Shown here in pieces: positions 52,079 to 64,000 of a DNA stretch of 64,000 bases (position 1 is the stretch's first letter; each line of letters opens with the position of its first letter). The notes beneath the pieces are model-generated. The model saw nothing but the letters and a program-made list of their open reading frames with translations. It was not told the origin of the DNA and searched no databases. This DNA comes from Thiogranum sp963752745 (GTDB lineage Bacteria; Pseudomonadota; Gammaproteobacteria; DSM-19610). Location: contig CAVWAK010000035.1 in the NCBI GenBank assembly GCA_963752745.1, positions 13,174-77,173 on the forward strand, written 5' to 3'. Both the position numbers and the translations under genes were made by a program.

Positions 52079-52411
52079 TTACTGCTCTGCGACAGTAATC
52101 TGAATATGACTTGTGCGTTTAAGGATCTGGTTAGCACGACCTTTGGCACGCGCGCGCCAGCGTTTCATGGTCGGACCCTCGTTGACACAAATCTCGGAAA
52201 TTTTCAGTTCGTCGACGTCGGCACCTTCATTGTGCTCGGCGTTGGCGATCGCAGACTCAAGCACCTTGCGCACCAAATGCGCAGCTTTCTTGGGGCTAAA
52301 AGTCAGCAGCTCCAGGGCGCGCTCCACCGGCATGTTGCGTACCTGGTCGGCGACCAGACGCACTTTCTGCGCAGAGATATTCGCCTGGTTTAATTTGGCT
52401 GTCGCTTGCAT
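52079..52411 (-). CDS. rplV: 50S ribosomal protein L22
   Basis: This 110-residue protein has SAQKVRLVADQVRNMPVERA and LLTFSPKKAAHLVRKVLESA in the body and the hairpin EGPTMKRWRARAKGRANQIL that reaches into the exit tunnel. No insertion of the macrolide-resistance type is seen. Same length as E. coli L22. Confidence 0.98.
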   Translation of the reverse strand: MQATAKLNQANISAQKVRLVADQVRNMPVERALELLTFSPKKAAHLVRKVLESAIANAEHNEGADVDELKISEICVNEGPTMKRWRARAKGRANQILKRTSHIQITVAEQ

Positions 52412-52423
52412 TCGTCAGTACCT

Positions 52424-52696
52424 TTACTTGGATTTTCTGTCCGCTGCGTGACCTTTAAAGGTACGCGTTACAGCGAATTCACCCAGCTTGTGACCCACCA
52501 TGTTCTCATTGATCAGAATTGGCACATGCTGGCGACCGTTATGTACAGCAATTGTCAGACCCACCATGTCAGGCAACACCATGGAACGGCGCGACCAGGT
52601 CTTGATGGGCTTGCGGCTGTTACTGCTCACTGCCTCTTCGACCTTCTTCACAAGGTGAAGATCGATGAAAGGACCTTTTTTAACTGAACGTGGCAC
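52424..52696 (-). CDS. rpsS: 30S ribosomal protein S19
   Basis: This 90-residue protein contains MPRSVKKGPFIDLHLVKKVE, KTWSRRSMVLPDMVGLTIAV and VGHKLGEFAVTRTFKGHAAD, the S19 family pattern. It belongs to the head of the small subunit with S13, also encoded here. Confidence 0.98.
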   Translation of the reverse strand: MPRSVKKGPFIDLHLVKKVEEAVSSNSRKPIKTWSRRSMVLPDMVGLTIAVHNGRQHVPILINENMVGHKLGEFAVTRTFKGHAADRKSK

Positions 52697-52715
52697 GGTA
52701 TCTAACCTCTATTCC

Positions 52716-53543
52716 TTACTTCTGATTGCGACGACGCACAATCATGTTGTCTGTACGCTTGTTCTTGCGAGTCTTGTAACCCTTGGTCGGCACGCCCCAG
52801 GGCGATACCGGGTGACGACCACCCGAAGTACGACCTTCACCACCACCATGCGGGTGATCAACCGGGTTCATGGCAACACCACGAACAGTCGGGCGCACAC
52901 CACGCCAGCGGGTTGCACCGGCTTTACCCAGCGAACGCAGGCTGTGTTCGTGGTTACCCACTTCACCGATGGTTGCGCGGCAGTCTGACGGCACTTTGCG
53001 CATTTCACCGGAACGCAGACGCAGTGTTGCGTGCGCCCCTTCGCGGGCCACCAGCTGTACACCAGTGCCGGCGCTACGGGCAATCTGACCACCTTTGCCC
53101 GGTTTCATTTCAATGTTGTGCACCATGGTTCCCAGCGGAACATTACGCAATGGCATCGCGTTACCCGGCTTGATTGGCACATCGCTGCCACTAAGAATCT
53201 CGGTTCCAGCGTAAACACCTTTTGGCGCAAGAATATAACGGCGCTCACCATCCTCATACGCAACCAGTGCAATATGCGCACTACGGTTGGGATCGTATTC
53301 CAGGCGCTCTACAGCACCCTTTACACCGTCCTTGTCGCGCTTGAAATCAATAACGCGATAACGCTGGCGATGACCACCACCACGATGACGGGTGGTGATA
53401 CGCCCGGTATTGTTACGACCACCATTCTTGGTCTTCTTTTCCACCAGCGGCGCATACGGACTACCCTTATGCAGCTCGGGTTCCGTGACCTTGACGACAA
53501 AGCGCCGGCCGGGAGATGTAGGTTTTGACTTGACTATAGCCAT
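52716..53543 (-). CDS. rplB: 50S ribosomal protein L2
   Basis: This 275-residue protein contains GRNNTGRITTRHRGGGHRQR in the N-terminal part, the SH3-like core, and the conserved WRGVRPTVRGVAMNPVDHPH and GGGEGRTSGGRHPVSPWG near the peptidyl-transferase centre. Full length. Its start shares one base with the rplW stop. Confidence 0.99.
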   Translation of the reverse strand: MAIVKSKPTSPGRRFVVKVTEPELHKGSPYAPLVEKKTKNGGRNNTGRITTRHRGGGHRQRYRVIDFKRDKDGVKGAVERLEYDPNRSAHIALVAYEDGERRYILAPKGVYAGTEILSGSDVPIKPGNAMPLRNVPLGTMVHNIEMKPGKGGQIARSAGTGVQLVAREGAHATLRLRSGEMRKVPSDCRATIGEVGNHEHSLRSLGKAGATRWRGVRPTVRGVAMNPVDHPHGGGEGRTSGGRHPVSPWGVPTKGYKTRKNKRTDNMIVRRRNQK

Positions 53544-53839
53544 TACTCTGCGCCCATGAAATCTATATCTGAACCTTCAGCCAGCGTCACATAAGCCTTC
53601 TTCCAGTCGGAACGGCGACCCATGGTCTGACCAAAGCGTTTTACTTTACCTTTGACGTTTGCAGTCTTTACAGCAGTCACCTTGACTTCAAACATCTGTT
53701 CAACTGCCGCACGAATTTCAGGCTTGCTGGCACCAGGCACTACCTTGAAAACGATTTGTCGACTCTCGTCTCCAATGCGCGCACTTTTCTCCGAAACAAT
53801 CGGAGCAAGCAAAATTTTGCTCAGGCGTTCGTTTATCAT
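53543..53839 (-). CDS. rplW: 50S ribosomal protein L23
   Basis: This 98-residue protein contains ERLSKILLAPIVSEKSARIG, VVPGASKPEIRAAVEQMFEV and KVTAVKTANVKGKVKRFGQT, as in L23, the docking site for trigger factor and SRP. It overlaps rplD by four bases and rplB by one. Confidence 0.98.
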   Translation of the reverse strand: MINERLSKILLAPIVSEKSARIGDESRQIVFKVVPGASKPEIRAAVEQMFEVKVTAVKTANVKGKVKRFGQTMGRRSDWKKAYVTLAEGSDIDFMGAE

Positions 53840-54438
53840 GCCAGCTTCTCCTCAAACTGCCGTAACGCTGCAGCCGTGATCAGTACCTTGTCAAAACCGA
53901 TCAGACTGACAGGATCGACAATTGAAGTATCCTCAACGTCGACATGCGGCAAGTTGCGCGCTGCCAGAAACAGGTTTTCATCCGGTTCATCGTGCACGAT
54001 AAGCACACGGTCTATATCCATCTCTTTCAGCTTGGCAGTAAGCTCTTTAGTCTTCGGCGACTGCACCGAAAAGCTCTCAACCACCACCAGTCGATCCTGA
54101 CGGACCAGCTCTGAAAGAATGGCGCGAATCGCTACGCGGTAGGCCTTTTTATTGACCTTCTGCGAGTAATCACGGGTGGTAGCCGCAAACGTTTTGCCAC
54201 CGCCACGCCACAGCGGGCTGCGGATTGTACCAGCTCGGGCACGCCCTGTCCCCTTCTGTCTCCAGGGCTTTGTACCACCGCCGCGAACCGCTGCGCGATT
54301 CTTCTGTGCGTGGGTACCGGCACGTCCGGCCGCCATGTAGGCGACGACAACCTGGTGAACCAGTGTTTCGTTAAATTCCTGGCCAAATACGGCGTCGGCG
54401 ACATCCATGCTCGAACCACCATGCATATTGATATTCAT
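53836..54438 (-). CDS. rplD: 50S ribosomal protein L4
   Basis: This 200-residue protein has the long exit-tunnel loop RAAVRGGGTKPWRQKGTGRA, then RAGTIRSPLWRGGGKTFAAT, and a C-terminal body typical of L4. In E. coli L4 controls the S10 operon through its leader; here the leader space before rpsJ is only 54 nt, so this form of control seems absent. The start could be at codon 1 or codon 5. Confidence 0.98.
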   Translation of the reverse strand: MNINMHGGSSMDVADAVFGQEFNETLVHQVVVAYMAAGRAGTHAQKNRAAVRGGGTKPWRQKGTGRARAGTIRSPLWRGGGKTFAATTRDYSQKVNKKAYRVAIRAILSELVRQDRLVVVESFSVQSPKTKELTAKLKEMDIDRVLIVHDEPDENLFLAARNLPHVDVEDTSIVDPVSLIGFDKVLITAAALRQFEEKLA

Positions 54439-54450
54439 GTCCGCTACCCC

Positions 54451-55089
54451 TTAAGCCTTGACCGCTGGTGTAACAATCACGTCGCCACCACGAGAGCCTG
54501 GTACAGCGCCCTTGATGAGCAGCAGATTGCGCTCGGCATCAACGCGTACAACTTCCAGGTTCTGGGTGGTGCGACGCACGTCACCCATGTGACCCGCCAT
54601 ACGCTTGCCCTTGAATACGCGGCCAGGCGTCTGACACTGCCCGATTGAGCCGGGGGCGCGGTGCGACAGCGAGTTACCATGCGTCGCATCCTGCATATGG
54701 AAGTTATGGCGCTTTACGCCACCGGCGAAACCTTTACCGATGGTGCTGCCAGCTACATCAACCTTCTGGCCAGCCTCAAAGATATCGACACCAATCTGTT
54801 TGCCGACTTCGATGTCATCACCTTCACCGTCAGCCAGACGGAACTCCCACAGGCCACGACCCGCTTCGGTACCCGCCTTGGCGTAGTGACCGGCCATTGC
54901 CTTGGTCACGCGCGATGCGCGGCGCGCACCTGTTGTCACCTGAAATGCACGATAGCCGTCAGCTTCTGCGCTGCGTATCTGGGTTACCCGGTTAGGGTCA
55001 ACCTCTACCACTGTGACAGGTATGGACGCACCATCCTCAGTGAAGATGCGGGTCATACCTGCTTTTTTACCTATTAATCCGATCGCCAT
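54451..55089 (-). CDS. rplC: 50S ribosomal protein L3
   Basis: From the ATG at 55089 the protein is 212 residues long and begins MAIGLIGKKAGMTRIFTEDG, the family start; the 22-residue upstream extension is not conserved. The central GKGFAGGVKRHNFHMQDATH and SHRAPGSIGQCQTPGRVFKG, with GKRMAGHMG, carry the peptidyl-transferase contact and the Gln site for PrmB-type methylation. Confidence 0.98.
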   Translation of the reverse strand: MAIGLIGKKAGMTRIFTEDGASIPVTVVEVDPNRVTQIRSAEADGYRAFQVTTGARRASRVTKAMAGHYAKAGTEAGRGLWEFRLADGEGDDIEVGKQIGVDIFEAGQKVDVAGSTIGKGFAGGVKRHNFHMQDATHGNSLSHRAPGSIGQCQTPGRVFKGKRMAGHMGDVRRTTQNLEVVRVDAERNLLLIKGAVPGSRGGDVIVTPAVKA

Positions 55090-55129
55090 TTTTGTTTCCT
55101 CGGCACAGCTTACGCCTGCGATTCCGACC

Positions 55130-55441
55130 TCAGTTGAGTTTGATCTGCACATCAACGCCGGCCGCGAGGTCCAGCTTCATGAGTGCATCAACGGTTTTGT
55201 CAGTAGGATCCACAATGTCCATCAGACGTTTGTGGGTACGGATTTCGTACTGGTCGCGAGCGTCTTTGTTGACGTGCGGCGAAATCAGTATGGTAAAGCG
55301 CTCTTTCTTGGTGGGTAGCGGAATGGGACCGCGAACCTGAGCACCAGTGCGACGCGCCGTTTCGACGATTTCAAGCGCTGACTGATCTATCAGACGATGA
55401 TCAAACGCTTTCAAGCGGATGCGAATTCTTTGATTTGCCAT
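55130..55441 (-). CDS. rpsJ: 30S ribosomal protein S10
   Basis: This 103-residue protein contains IRIRLKAFDHRLIDQSALEI, the loop TGAQVRGPIPLPTKKERFTI and DQYEIRTHKRLMDIVDPTDK, as in S10/NusE. Besides its ribosomal role it joins antitermination complexes. It lies only 54 nt after tuf. Confidence 0.99.
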   Translation of the reverse strand: MANQRIRIRLKAFDHRLIDQSALEIVETARRTGAQVRGPIPLPTKKERFTILISPHVNKDARDQYEIRTHKRLMDIVDPTDKTVDALMKLDLAAGVDVQIKLN

Positions 55442-55495
55442 GTCAACCTCAAAAGAGCGGGAGCGGCATATAATCCGCCCCCATGATTTCCAAAA

Positions 55496-56686
55496 TTACT
55501 CGAGAATTTTTGCGACCACGCCGGCGCCAACGGTACGGCCACCTTCACGGATCGCAAAACGCAGACCTTCTTCCATCGCGATCGGCGCTATCAAACTCAC
55601 CGTCATCTTGATGTTGTCACCCGGCATCACCATCTCAACGCCTTCCGGCAGATCAACAGCACCCGTCACGTCCGTGGTACGGAAGTAAAACTGCGGGCGG
55701 TAGTTACTGAAGAACGGCGTGTGACGACCACCTTCATCCTTCGACAGTACATACACTTCAGCTTCGAACTTGGTGTGCGGCGTAATACTGCCCGGTACAC
55801 ACAGCACCTGGCCACGCTCCACGTCTTCACGCTTGGTGCCACGCAGCAGCACACCCACGTTGTCGCCGGCTTCTCCCGAATCCAGCAACTTGCGGAACAT
55901 CTCCACACCCGTACAGGTCGTCTTGGTCGTATCGCGGATACCCACGATCTCGATCTCGTCGCCCACGTTCACGCGGCCACGTTCCACACGACCGGTCACC
56001 ACCGTACCGCGACCCGAAATCGAGAACACGTCCTCGATCGGCAGCAGGAACGGCTGGTCCACAGGACGCTCCGGCATCGGAATGTACTCGTCCAGGGCTG
56101 CAAACAGCTTCACGATCGAAGGCACACCAATGTCACTGGTATCACCTTCCAGCGCTTTCAGCGCCGAACCGGTGATGATCGGGGTGTCGTCACCCGGGAA
56201 GTCGTAGCTGGACAGCAGCTCACGAATTTCCATTTCCACCAGCTCCAGCAATTCTTCGTCGTCCACCTGGTCGGCCTTGTTCATGTAGACCAGGATGTAC
56301 GGCACACCCACCTGGCGCGCCAGCAGGATGTGCTCGCGGGTCTGCGGCATCGGGCCGTCAGCTGCGCTCACCACCAGGATCGCACCGTCCATCTGCGCCG
56401 CACCGGTGATCATGTTCTTCACATAGTCAGCGTGTCCGGGGCAGTCCACGTGCGCGTAGTGACGGGCGTCCGTCTCATATTCCACGTGCGCGGTCGCAAT
56501 CGTGATACCACGTGCCCGTTCTTCCGGCGCATTATCAATCTGATCGTAGGCCTTGAACTCACCACCCTGAAGCTCTGCACCCACTTTCGTCAGCGCCGCC
56601 GTCAGCGTCGTCTTGCCATGGTCAACGTGACCAATCGTTCCCACATTGACATGCGGCTTCGTACGTTCAAATTTTTCCTTGGACAC
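55496..56686 (-). CDS. tuf: Elongation factor Tu
   Basis: This 396-residue GTPase has GHVDHGKTT at residues 18-26, DCPGH near 81 and NKAD near 136, and the complete domains II and III ending GGRTVGAGVVAKILE. It brings aminoacyl-tRNA to the ribosome. It follows fusA by 42 nt as the end of the str operon. Only one tuf copy is in this window; a second elsewhere is possible. Confidence 0.99.
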   Translation of the reverse strand: MSKEKFERTKPHVNVGTIGHVDHGKTTLTAALTKVGAELQGGEFKAYDQIDNAPEERARGITIATAHVEYETDARHYAHVDCPGHADYVKNMITGAAQMDGAILVVSAADGPMPQTREHILLARQVGVPYILVYMNKADQVDDEELLELVEMEIRELLSSYDFPGDDTPIITGSALKALEGDTSDIGVPSIVKLFAALDEYIPMPERPVDQPFLLPIEDVFSISGRGTVVTGRVERGRVNVGDEIEIVGIRDTTKTTCTGVEMFRKLLDSGEAGDNVGVLLRGTKREDVERGQVLCVPGSITPHTKFEAEVYVLSKDEGGRHTPFFSNYRPQFYFRTTDVTGAVDLPEGVEMVMPGDNIKMTVSLIAPIAMEEGLRFAIREGGRTVGAGVVAKILE

Positions 56687-56728
56687 GACTGCTACCCTCT
56701 TCGGTTCTTTAATAGTGCCTAAACAAAT

Positions 56729-58833
56729 TTAAGATGCTTTCTTCATCATCGCCTGGGCGATGCTGCTTGGTGCCTCGGCATACTTGCCAAATTCCATCGA
56801 GTACGTGGCGCGCCCCTGCGTGGCGGAACGAAGATCGGTTGCGTAACCGAACATCTCTGCCAACGGCACCTCAGCGCGGATAATCTTGCCGGCCGGGCTG
56901 TCATCCATACCCTGAACCTGTCCGCGACGACGATTGAGGTCGCCCATTACGTCACCCATATTTTCTTCCGGAGTGACCACTTCCACATTCATTATCGGCT
57001 CGAGCAACGCCGGGTCGCCTGCCAGCGCGCCGGAGCGGAAACCCATGGAGCCGGCAATTTTGAACGCCATCTCCGAGGAATCGACATCATGATAAGAGCC
57101 GTCGTATAACGTCACTTTGACGTCGACCATCGGATAACCGGCAATAACGCCGCCTTCCAACTGCTCCTTAACACCTTTATCGACTGCGCCAATAAATTCG
57201 CGCGGTACCACGCCACCGGCAATCGCGTTGACGAACTCGTAACCGGTGCCCGCTTCCTGCGGCTCCAGCTTGAGAACGACGTGACCATACTGACCACGAC
57301 CACCCGACTGCCGAACAAACTTGCCTTCCGCCTTCTCCACCACCTTGCGGATGGTCTCGCGGTAAGCCACCTGTGGCGCACCTACGTTGGCCTCGACGCT
57401 GAATTCGCGCTTCATACGGTCAACGATAATATCCAGGTGCAACTCACCCATGCCCGAAATTATGGTCTGACCCGACTCTTCGTCGGTCTTCACGCGGAAG
57501 GACGGATCCTCCTGCGCCAGCTTGGACAAGGCAATACCCATCTTTTCCTGGTCGCTCTTTGTCCTCGGCTCAACAGCCACCGAAATAACCGGTTCTGGAA
57601 AATCCATACGCTCCAGAATGATCACATTCTCAGGGTCACACAAGGTTTCACCTGTGGTTACATCTTTCAGACCAACGGCAGCAGCGATATCTCCAGCCAG
57701 CACTTCCTTGATCTCTTCGCGTGAATTGGAGTGCATCTGCACAATACGACCCACACGCTCTTTCTTGCCCTTGACCGGGTTGTAGACCGTATCGCCTGAC
57801 TTCAGTACACCGGAATACACCCGGAAAAAAGTCAGCGTGCCAACAAACGGATCGGTTGCGATCTTGAATGCCAGCGAAGCAAACGGTTCATCATCGGACG
57901 GGTGGCGCTCTGCCTCAGTCTCGTCCTTGTCATCGAGGTGCCCCTTGATCGCAGGCACATCCACCGGCGACGGCATATACTCGATGATTGCATCAAGCAT
58001 GGCCTGCACACCCTTGTTCTTGAACGCCGAACCACACAGTGCCGGCACAATCTCATTGGCCAGTGTCTGCTGGCGAATACCGGCCTTGATGTCATCGATC
58101 GCCGAGATCACCTGTTTCAAGGTATTTTTCCATCAGCTCTTCGGTGGCTTCCGCCGCCGACTCGACCATCTTTTCACGATACTCGGCACAAAGGTCCTGC
58201 AAATCTGCCGGTATGTCGCGCTCTTCATAGGTCACGCCCATATCGGCTTCATTCCAGTAGATCGCCTTCATTCGAATCAGGTCGACCACACCTTCAAATT
58301 TCTCTTCCGCGCCGATGGCAATCTGCAGCGGCACCGGGTTGGCACCCAGGCGCTCGCGGATCTGCTCGACCACGCGCAGGAAGTCAGCGCCGGCTCGATC
58401 CATCTTGTTGACGAATGCCATTCGCGGCACGCCGTACTTGTTGCCCTGGCGCCAGACCGTTTCGGACTGGGGCTCGACACCGCCAACTGCGCAGAACACT
58501 GCTACCGCGCCGTCGAGTACTCTCAGCGAGCGCTCGACCTCGATCGTAAAGTCTACGTGGCCCGGTGTATCAATAATATTGATACGGTGCTGCTCGTACT
58601 GCTTGTCCATGCCCTGCCAGAAACAGGTCGTGGCCGCCGAGGTAATGGTGATACCCCGTCTCCTGCTCCTGCTCCATCCAGTCCATGGTTGCAGCGCCAT
58701 CATGCACCTCGCCAATCTTGTGGGAGATGCCGGTGTAATACAGGACGCGCTCGGTCGTGGTTGTCTTGCCAGCATCAATGTGCGCCATAATGCCGATGTT
58801 CCGGTAGCGCTTGATGGGTGTCTGGCGTGCCAC
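56729..58833 (-). CDS. fusA: Elongation factor G, interrupted by two single-base insertions
   Basis: EF-G is present from MARQTPIKRYRNIGIMAHID to the end, but in three frames. The first breaks after DWMEQEQE near 58663, where one extra base precedes GITITSAATTCFWQGM. The second breaks after YLETGDLGD near 58098, where one extra base precedes DDIKAGIRQQTLANEI. The span is 2105 nt; removing two bases leaves 2103, exactly 700 codons plus stop, the usual EF-G length. G motifs AHIDAGKTTTTERV, DTPGHVDF and NKMDRAG are all intact. Because EF-G is essential and flanking rpsG and tuf are intact, sequence error is more likely than a real pseudogene, unless another EF-G gene exists. Confidence 0.95.
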
Positions 58834-58864
58834 GACTCTATACCTTTCCTGTAATTCCTATACC

Positions 58865-59335
58865 TTACCAGCGGTAGTGAGCAAACGCCTTGTTGGCATC
58901 AGCCATGCGATGCGTATCTTCTTTCTTCTTGACCGCCGAACCACGACTCTCTGCTGCATCCATCAACTCACCCGCCAACCGCAGGGCCATCGACTTTTCG
59001 CCACGACTGCGCGCCGCATCGATCACCCAGCGCATCGCCAATGTAGTGCGACGCGAAGCGCGAACCTCAACCGGCACCTGGTAGGTTGCACCACCAACAC
59101 GACGGGACTTAACCTCGACCATGGGGCGCACGTTATCCAGCGCTTTGTCCAGCGTCTCAACCGGATCGCTGCTGCCTCGCTCCTGCATCTGGTCCAGGGC
59201 ACCGTAGATGATGCGCTCGGCGACAGACTTCTTGCCGGACTGCATCACCATGTTGATGAACCGGGCCAGCATTTCGCTACCAAATTTGGGATCCGGGAGA
59301 ATTTCCCGTTTCTCGGCGACTCGTCTTCTGGACAT
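58865..59335 (-). CDS. rpsG: 30S ribosomal protein S7
   Basis: This 156-residue protein contains MSRRRVAEKREILPDPKFGS, then NVRPMVEVKSRRVGGATYQV and MRWVIDAARSRGEKSMALRL, the S7 pattern. It starts assembly of the 30S head and in E. coli represses part of the str operon. The long C-terminal tail (ADANKAFAHYRW) is present. Confidence 0.98.
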   Translation of the reverse strand: MSRRRVAEKREILPDPKFGSEMLARFINMVMQSGKKSVAERIIYGALDQMQERGSSDPVETLDKALDNVRPMVEVKSRRVGGATYQVPVEVRASRRTTLAMRWVIDAARSRGEKSMALRLAGELMDAAESRGSAVKKKEDTHRMADANKAFAHYRW

Positions 59336-59376
59336 ACGCTTGCGTCTCTATCTAATCCTGTTAACTCGAATACGCC

Positions 59377-59751
59377 TTACGACTTCGGTCGCTTGGCACC
59401 GTACTTGGAACGACCCTGGCGACGGCTTTCCACGCCCTGGGTATCCAGACTGCCGCGCACCGTGTGGTAGCGCACGCCTGGTAAATCCTTAACACGACCG
59501 CCGCGGATAAGTACCACCGAGTGCTCCTGAAGATTATGACCTTCACCACCAATATAAGTGGTCACCTCAAAGCCATTGGTCAGGCGCACACGAGCAACCT
59601 TACGCAGTGCCGAGTTCGGCTTCTTCGGCGTAGTGGTATACACGCGGGTACAGACACCGCGCTTCTGGGGACAGGCCTCCAGTGCGGGCACGTTACTTTT
59701 CGCCAATTTACGGGTGCGTGGTTTGCGCACCAGCTGGTTAATCGTTGCCAT
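59377..59751 (-). CDS. rpsL: 30S ribosomal protein S12
   Basis: From the ATG at 59751 the protein has 124 residues, as in E. coli, starting MATINQLVRKPRTRK. The accuracy loops YTTTPKKPNSALRKV (Lys43) and GGRVKDLPGVRYHTVRG (Lys88) are wild type, so no streptomycin-resistance substitution is seen at the usual positions. It is the first gene of the str operon. Confidence 0.98.
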   Translation of the reverse strand: MATINQLVRKPRTRKLAKSNVPALEACPQKRGVCTRVYTTTPKKPNSALRKVARVRLTNGFEVTTYIGGEGHNLQEHSVVLIRGGRVKDLPGVRYHTVRGSLDTQGVESRRQGRSKYGAKRPKS

Positions 59752-59806
59752 TAATGCGTACTCCACCCTCAATCACTCAGGGGTGTTGAAAATTATGTAA
59801 AGTCCT

Positions 59807-59843
59807 GAAAATAAACGACAGGACGGGAGAGCCCGGCCTGTCG
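59807..59843 (-). terminator. Terminator-like hairpin in the rpsL leader
   Basis: On the minus strand CGACAGG, a C, CGGG, loop CTCT, CCCG, a T and CCTGTCG form an almost perfect stem, followed by TTTATTTTC. It begins within a few bases of the predicted str transcription start and 115 nt behind rpoC. It could stop rpoBC read-through, attenuate str, or protect the 5' end of the message. Confidence 0.55.
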
Positions 59844-59853
59844 AAGGAGGCGC

Positions 59854-59882
59854 ATTTTAGGTATTCAGCCTGGCCATGTCAA
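59854..59882 (-). promoter_or_regulatory. Sigma-70 promoter of the str operon
   Basis: A perfect TTGACA at 59877-59882 and TAAAAT at 59854-59859 are 17 nt apart on the minus strand, in the gap between rpoC and rpsL. Expected start near 59847, leader of about 95 nt. Confidence 0.8.
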
Positions 59883-59957
59883 GAAAATTCTATGGCTAAA
59901 TCCGGGGTTTGCGCCATTCCGGGAGTCAGCCAGACATAGTGTCAAACTTTCGTCATA

Positions 59958-64000
<4,043 letters not shown>

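Noticed and set aside
55721..56722. Plus-strand open frame of 333 codons opposite tuf
   Set aside because: Antisense to EF-Tu, with no ribosome site or domain; a known kind of artefact over strongly biased genes.

Overview
The window is a chromosomal core region of a gammaproteobacterium outside the Enterobacterales. It joins a complete division and cell wall (dcw) cluster to the rpoC-str-S10-spc-alpha ribosomal supercluster. Several points support this placement. MurE carries the DNPR motif of the meso-diaminopimelate type. The order secA, argJ, mutT-thiE fusion and divergent dciA with an M23 peptidase is the one I know from Pseudomonas (PA4400-PA4405), and uvrA next to an MFS gene and ssb matches PA4232-PA4234. 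EF-G and EF-Tu sit next to S10 with no long S10 leader. Genus or family cannot be fixed from the sequence alone. Almost every gene lies on the minus strand; only glcF, dciA, uvrA, one exported protein and a tlpA-like gene are on the plus strand.

Layout. 1-2409: a truncated and frameshifted FAD-linked oxidase and a WD40 lipoprotein. 2415-3534: a general porin broken by many frameshifts. 3877-5242: rplM-rpsI-tRNA-Gln unit, with a 59-bp repeat of the tRNA 3' end and a promoter-terminator pair upstream that could make a small RNA. 5370-7455: a thioredoxin-like [2Fe-2S] protein, a GlcF-type Fe-S protein and a small lipoprotein. 7455-13886: mutT-thiE, argJ, secA, M23 peptidase, dciA. 13904-32834: lpxC, ftsZ, ftsA, ftsQ, ddlB, murB, murC, murG, ftsW, murD, a 25-residue membrane peptide not described to my knowledge, mraY, murF, murE, ftsI, ftsL, rsmH, mraZ, driven by a strong promoter followed by four phased MraZ boxes. 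33121-38089: ssb, an MFS transporter and uvrA. 38144-41598: a DUF3179 protein, an unknown exported protein, a TlpA-like thioredoxin, a SAM hydroxide adenosyltransferase and a small CTERM-like secreted protein. 41797-64000: alpha, spc, S10 and str operons in one direction, then rpoC running off the window end.

The genes form three functional blocks: peptidoglycan precursor synthesis and septation (dcw), lipid A commitment and protein export (lpxC, secA, secY), and transcription and translation (rpoC, rpoA, tuf, fusA, ribosomal proteins).

Data quality matters here. fusA, which should be essential, needs two single-base insertions removed to be read, after which its length is an exact 700 codons. 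The oxidase has one more such insertion and the porin has several lesions. All other long genes are intact, so local sequence or assembly errors are the simplest explanation for fusA. The best candidates for new biology are the membrane peptide in the dcw cluster, the putative CU-rich small RNA before rplM, and the tRNA-tail repeat.
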